A DNA stretch of 6,898 nt from Clostridiales bacterium (lineage in GTDB: Bacteria > Bacillota > Clostridia > Oscillospirales > Acutalibacteraceae). Location: positions 1 to 6,898 of the forward strand of contig JAAVYX010000183.1 of the NCBI GenBank assembly GCA_022791355.1. Direction: 5' to 3'. Position numbers and translations under genes: made by a program. The stretch's first letter is position 1, and each line of letters starts with the position of its first letter. The notes below the pieces were generated by a model that saw nothing but the letters and a program-made list of their open reading frames with translations, ran no database searches and was not told the DNA's origin. This document shows, one piece after another, positions 5,883 to 6,898 of this stretch.

Positions 5883-6509
5883 ATGGAAAACAGACGGGAA
5901 CCCATTCGAATCACCTGTGCCGGAGCCAGTATCGTACAGGGCTGCGGCGCGACCGACGAAAGGCTGTACGGCTGGCCCGGCCAGCTGGCCGGGCTGTTAG
6001 GGGAAGGCTACGCCGTATGCAACGCCGGAGCGGGGGGCGCGCCGGCTGCAAAGCCGGAGCACGGCGGCGAGGGCTCCTACTGGGAGCGGGAGGAATACAA
6101 GCAGGGGATGGACTTCGCGCCCCAGATTGTGACCATCCTGCTGGGCGGTAACGACGCCAATCAGCGGCAGCGGATCACTCCCGAAATTTTTGCGGCCGAC
6201 TACGCCGCCCTCATCCGCAGCTTTCAGGAGCTGCCCAGCCGACCCCAGGTGGTTCTAATCGAGCAGACCGCCTGCCATAACGGGGACGGCCGGCAGGAAT
6301 GGGTGGACCGGTACGCCAATCCCATTGTCCGCCGTTTGGGAGCGGAAATGGGTCTGCCGGTGATTTTGCTGGGACAGGTCACTTGGGAACATCCCGAGTG
6401 GCACAGCGAGGACGGCCTGCACTTTACCGACGCGGGCTACGGGCAGCTGGCCCGGATTATATATGAAGCCCTTTTGCCTGTGCTGGCCCGGCGGACCGAG
6501 GAAGAATAG
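5883..6509 (+). CDS. SGNH/GDSL-family hydrolase (probable esterase)
   Basis: A 208-residue single-domain SGNH hydrolase with all four blocks. Block I is CAGASIVQG, with nucleophile Ser16 and GAS replacing the usual GDS. Block II is NAGAGG (Gly49 or Gly51 region), block III is GGND (Asn90), and block V is DGLH (Asp177, His180). Such enzymes remove acyl groups, often acetyl, from carbohydrates, lipids or thioesters; the substrate is not evident. There is no signal peptide or membrane helix, so it is expected in the cytoplasm. The ATG at 5883 is preceded by GGAGGG (5868-5873) nine bases upstream, and a promoter at 5797-5824 makes it a probable monocistronic gene. The Asp-to-Ala change in block I is seen in other SGNH proteins and need not abolish activity, because the catalytic Asp is in block V. 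Confidence 0.88.
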   Translation: MENRREPIRITCAGASIVQGCGATDERLYGWPGQLAGLLGEGYAVCNAGAGGAPAAKPEHGGEGSYWEREEYKQGMDFAPQIVTILLGGNDANQRQRITPEIFAADYAALIRSFQELPSRPQVVLIEQTACHNGDGRQEWVDRYANPIVRRLGAEMGLPVILLGQVTWEHPEWHSEDGLHFTDAGYGQLARIIYEALLPVLARRTEEE

Positions 6510-6517
6510 GCTAAAAG

Positions 6518-6542
6518 GTATATTTTCATCCGAAAATTATAC
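6518..6542 (+). terminator. AT-rich hairpin just after the SGNH hydrolase gene
   Basis: GTATATTTTC (6518-6527) and GAAAATTATAC (6532-6542) pair around an ATCC loop with one bulged base, starting nine bases after the stop codon. The stem is AT-rich and no clear T-run follows, so termination would be weak; it is the best candidate near this gene. Confidence 0.3.
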
Positions 6543-6574
6543 ATTTAAGCATATGGACGGCATACCTGCTCTTG

Positions 6575-6607
6575 TATTTTACAGAGGGCCAGGCGGCTGT
6601 TAAAATA
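6575..6607. repeat. Hairpin next to the insertion-sequence end
   Basis: TATTTTACAG (6575-6584) pairs with CTGTTAAAATA (6597-6607) with one bulge, around a GC-rich 12-base loop. It lies at or just outside the presumed end of the IS110 element. Several IS110-family elements insert next to or inside hairpins, so this may be the target structure, but the exact element boundary is not visible. Confidence 0.35.
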
Positions 6608-6898
6608 GTACGCAGACCTGCTAACAAAAGTCAAGCCCCAAATTGAAGGGAAGCAAGATGTTATGTAGCCTGCAAAAAGGGTACAAGAAGCCAAGCCACC
6701 GCCAATGAAGTTTTTTTAGCGCTGACCTGGGATAAATGGAACAGAAACAGGGCGTTAGGCTTCGAGAGTATCCAGATAGTGCTTCACGGCGGCGTAGTAG
6801 ATGCGCAGGAACTTGTTGGCAGAGGCCATCATGTAAACGCGGTAGGGCTTGCCCTCGGCGCGCTTCCTGTCCATGAACTGGTATACCGGCTCATGGAC
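6608..6898 (-). mobile_element. IS110-family insertion sequence, transposase 3' end and flank (left boundary approximate)
   Basis: The minus strand carries the end of an IS110-type transposase followed by about 145 noncoding bases (6608-6754) that belong to no other gene. IS110 elements often lack terminal inverted repeats and target duplications, so the boundary cannot be read directly; I place it after the hairpin at 6575-6607. Members of this family encode a bridge (seeker) RNA in a noncoding end, upstream of the transposase in the IS110 group and downstream in the IS1111 group. GCAGACCTGC (6611-6620) is a short near-terminal palindrome. The element continues beyond the window. Confidence 0.6.
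6755..6898 (-). CDS. IS110-family transposase, C-terminal 47 residues (partial)
   Basis: The open frame enters from the right edge and ends at the TAA at 6757-6755. The visible tail, including RAEGKPYRVYMMASANKF followed by LRIYYAAVKHYL, matches the C-terminal signature of IS110 transposases (GKPY, then a small-residue stretch, NKxLRIYY). The RuvC-like DEDD domain and catalytic serine lie outside the window, so it cannot be judged whether the gene is intact. This DNA recombinase would act with the element's own guide RNA. It is convergent with the SGNH hydrolase gene. Confidence 0.8.
   Translation of the reverse strand, partial: VHEPVYQFMDRKRAEGKPYRVYMMASANKFLRIYYAAVKHYLDTLEA

Noticed and set aside
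1..6898. CRISPR arrays, tRNA or rRNA genes
   Set aside because: No regularly spaced repeats, and no tRNA or rRNA signatures seen on either strand.

Overview
The window looks like a chromosomal stretch from a GC-rich member of the Clostridia (Bacillota), probably a gut anaerobe. The basis is strong AGGAGG-type ribosome binding sites, AT-rich sigma-A-type promoters standing out from GC-rich genes, a clostridial-type S1-domain protein, and a zinc-ribbon membrane protein of the DUF6320 type. The genus cannot be fixed from the sequence alone.

Layout from left to right. Positions 158-1099 (minus) encode a three-S1-domain RNA-binding protein. A strong minus-strand terminator hairpin (1213-1259) lies upstream of it, and about 600 bases without a credible gene follow (1260-1863), including an imperfect 13-bp hairpin at 1726-1792. 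Next is a three-gene minus-strand cluster, read from right to left. It comprises an HSL-type alpha/beta-hydrolase (3980-4912) with a near-consensus promoter at 4944-4972, a condensation-domain-like acyltransferase (2661-3983) whose GTG start overlaps the hydrolase stop by 4 bases, and a zinc-ribbon/six-helix membrane protein (1864-2529). The last is separated by a hairpin terminator and a 16-bp palindrome.

From about 5000 to 5580 there is no gene but much secondary structure. A roughly 250-base element (5001-5253) has three nested long-range stems enclosing four local hairpins, and three more hairpins follow. At 5582-5727 (minus) there seems to be a small frameshifted gene. A pair of overlapping divergent promoters sharing one palindrome (5797-5828) separates it from a plus-strand SGNH/GDSL hydrolase (5883-6509). 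The right edge holds the C-terminus of an IS110-family transposase (minus, 6755-6898, running off the window) and its noncoding flank.

The part most likely to be an undescribed system is the hydrolase / acyltransferase / membrane-protein cluster. The first two are translationally coupled and have complementary predicted chemistry (ester hydrolysis or acyl transfer), and the third could tie them to the membrane; the substrate cannot be read from the sequence. The second candidate is the 5001-5253 structured element, which is either a noncoding RNA or a miniature mobile element.
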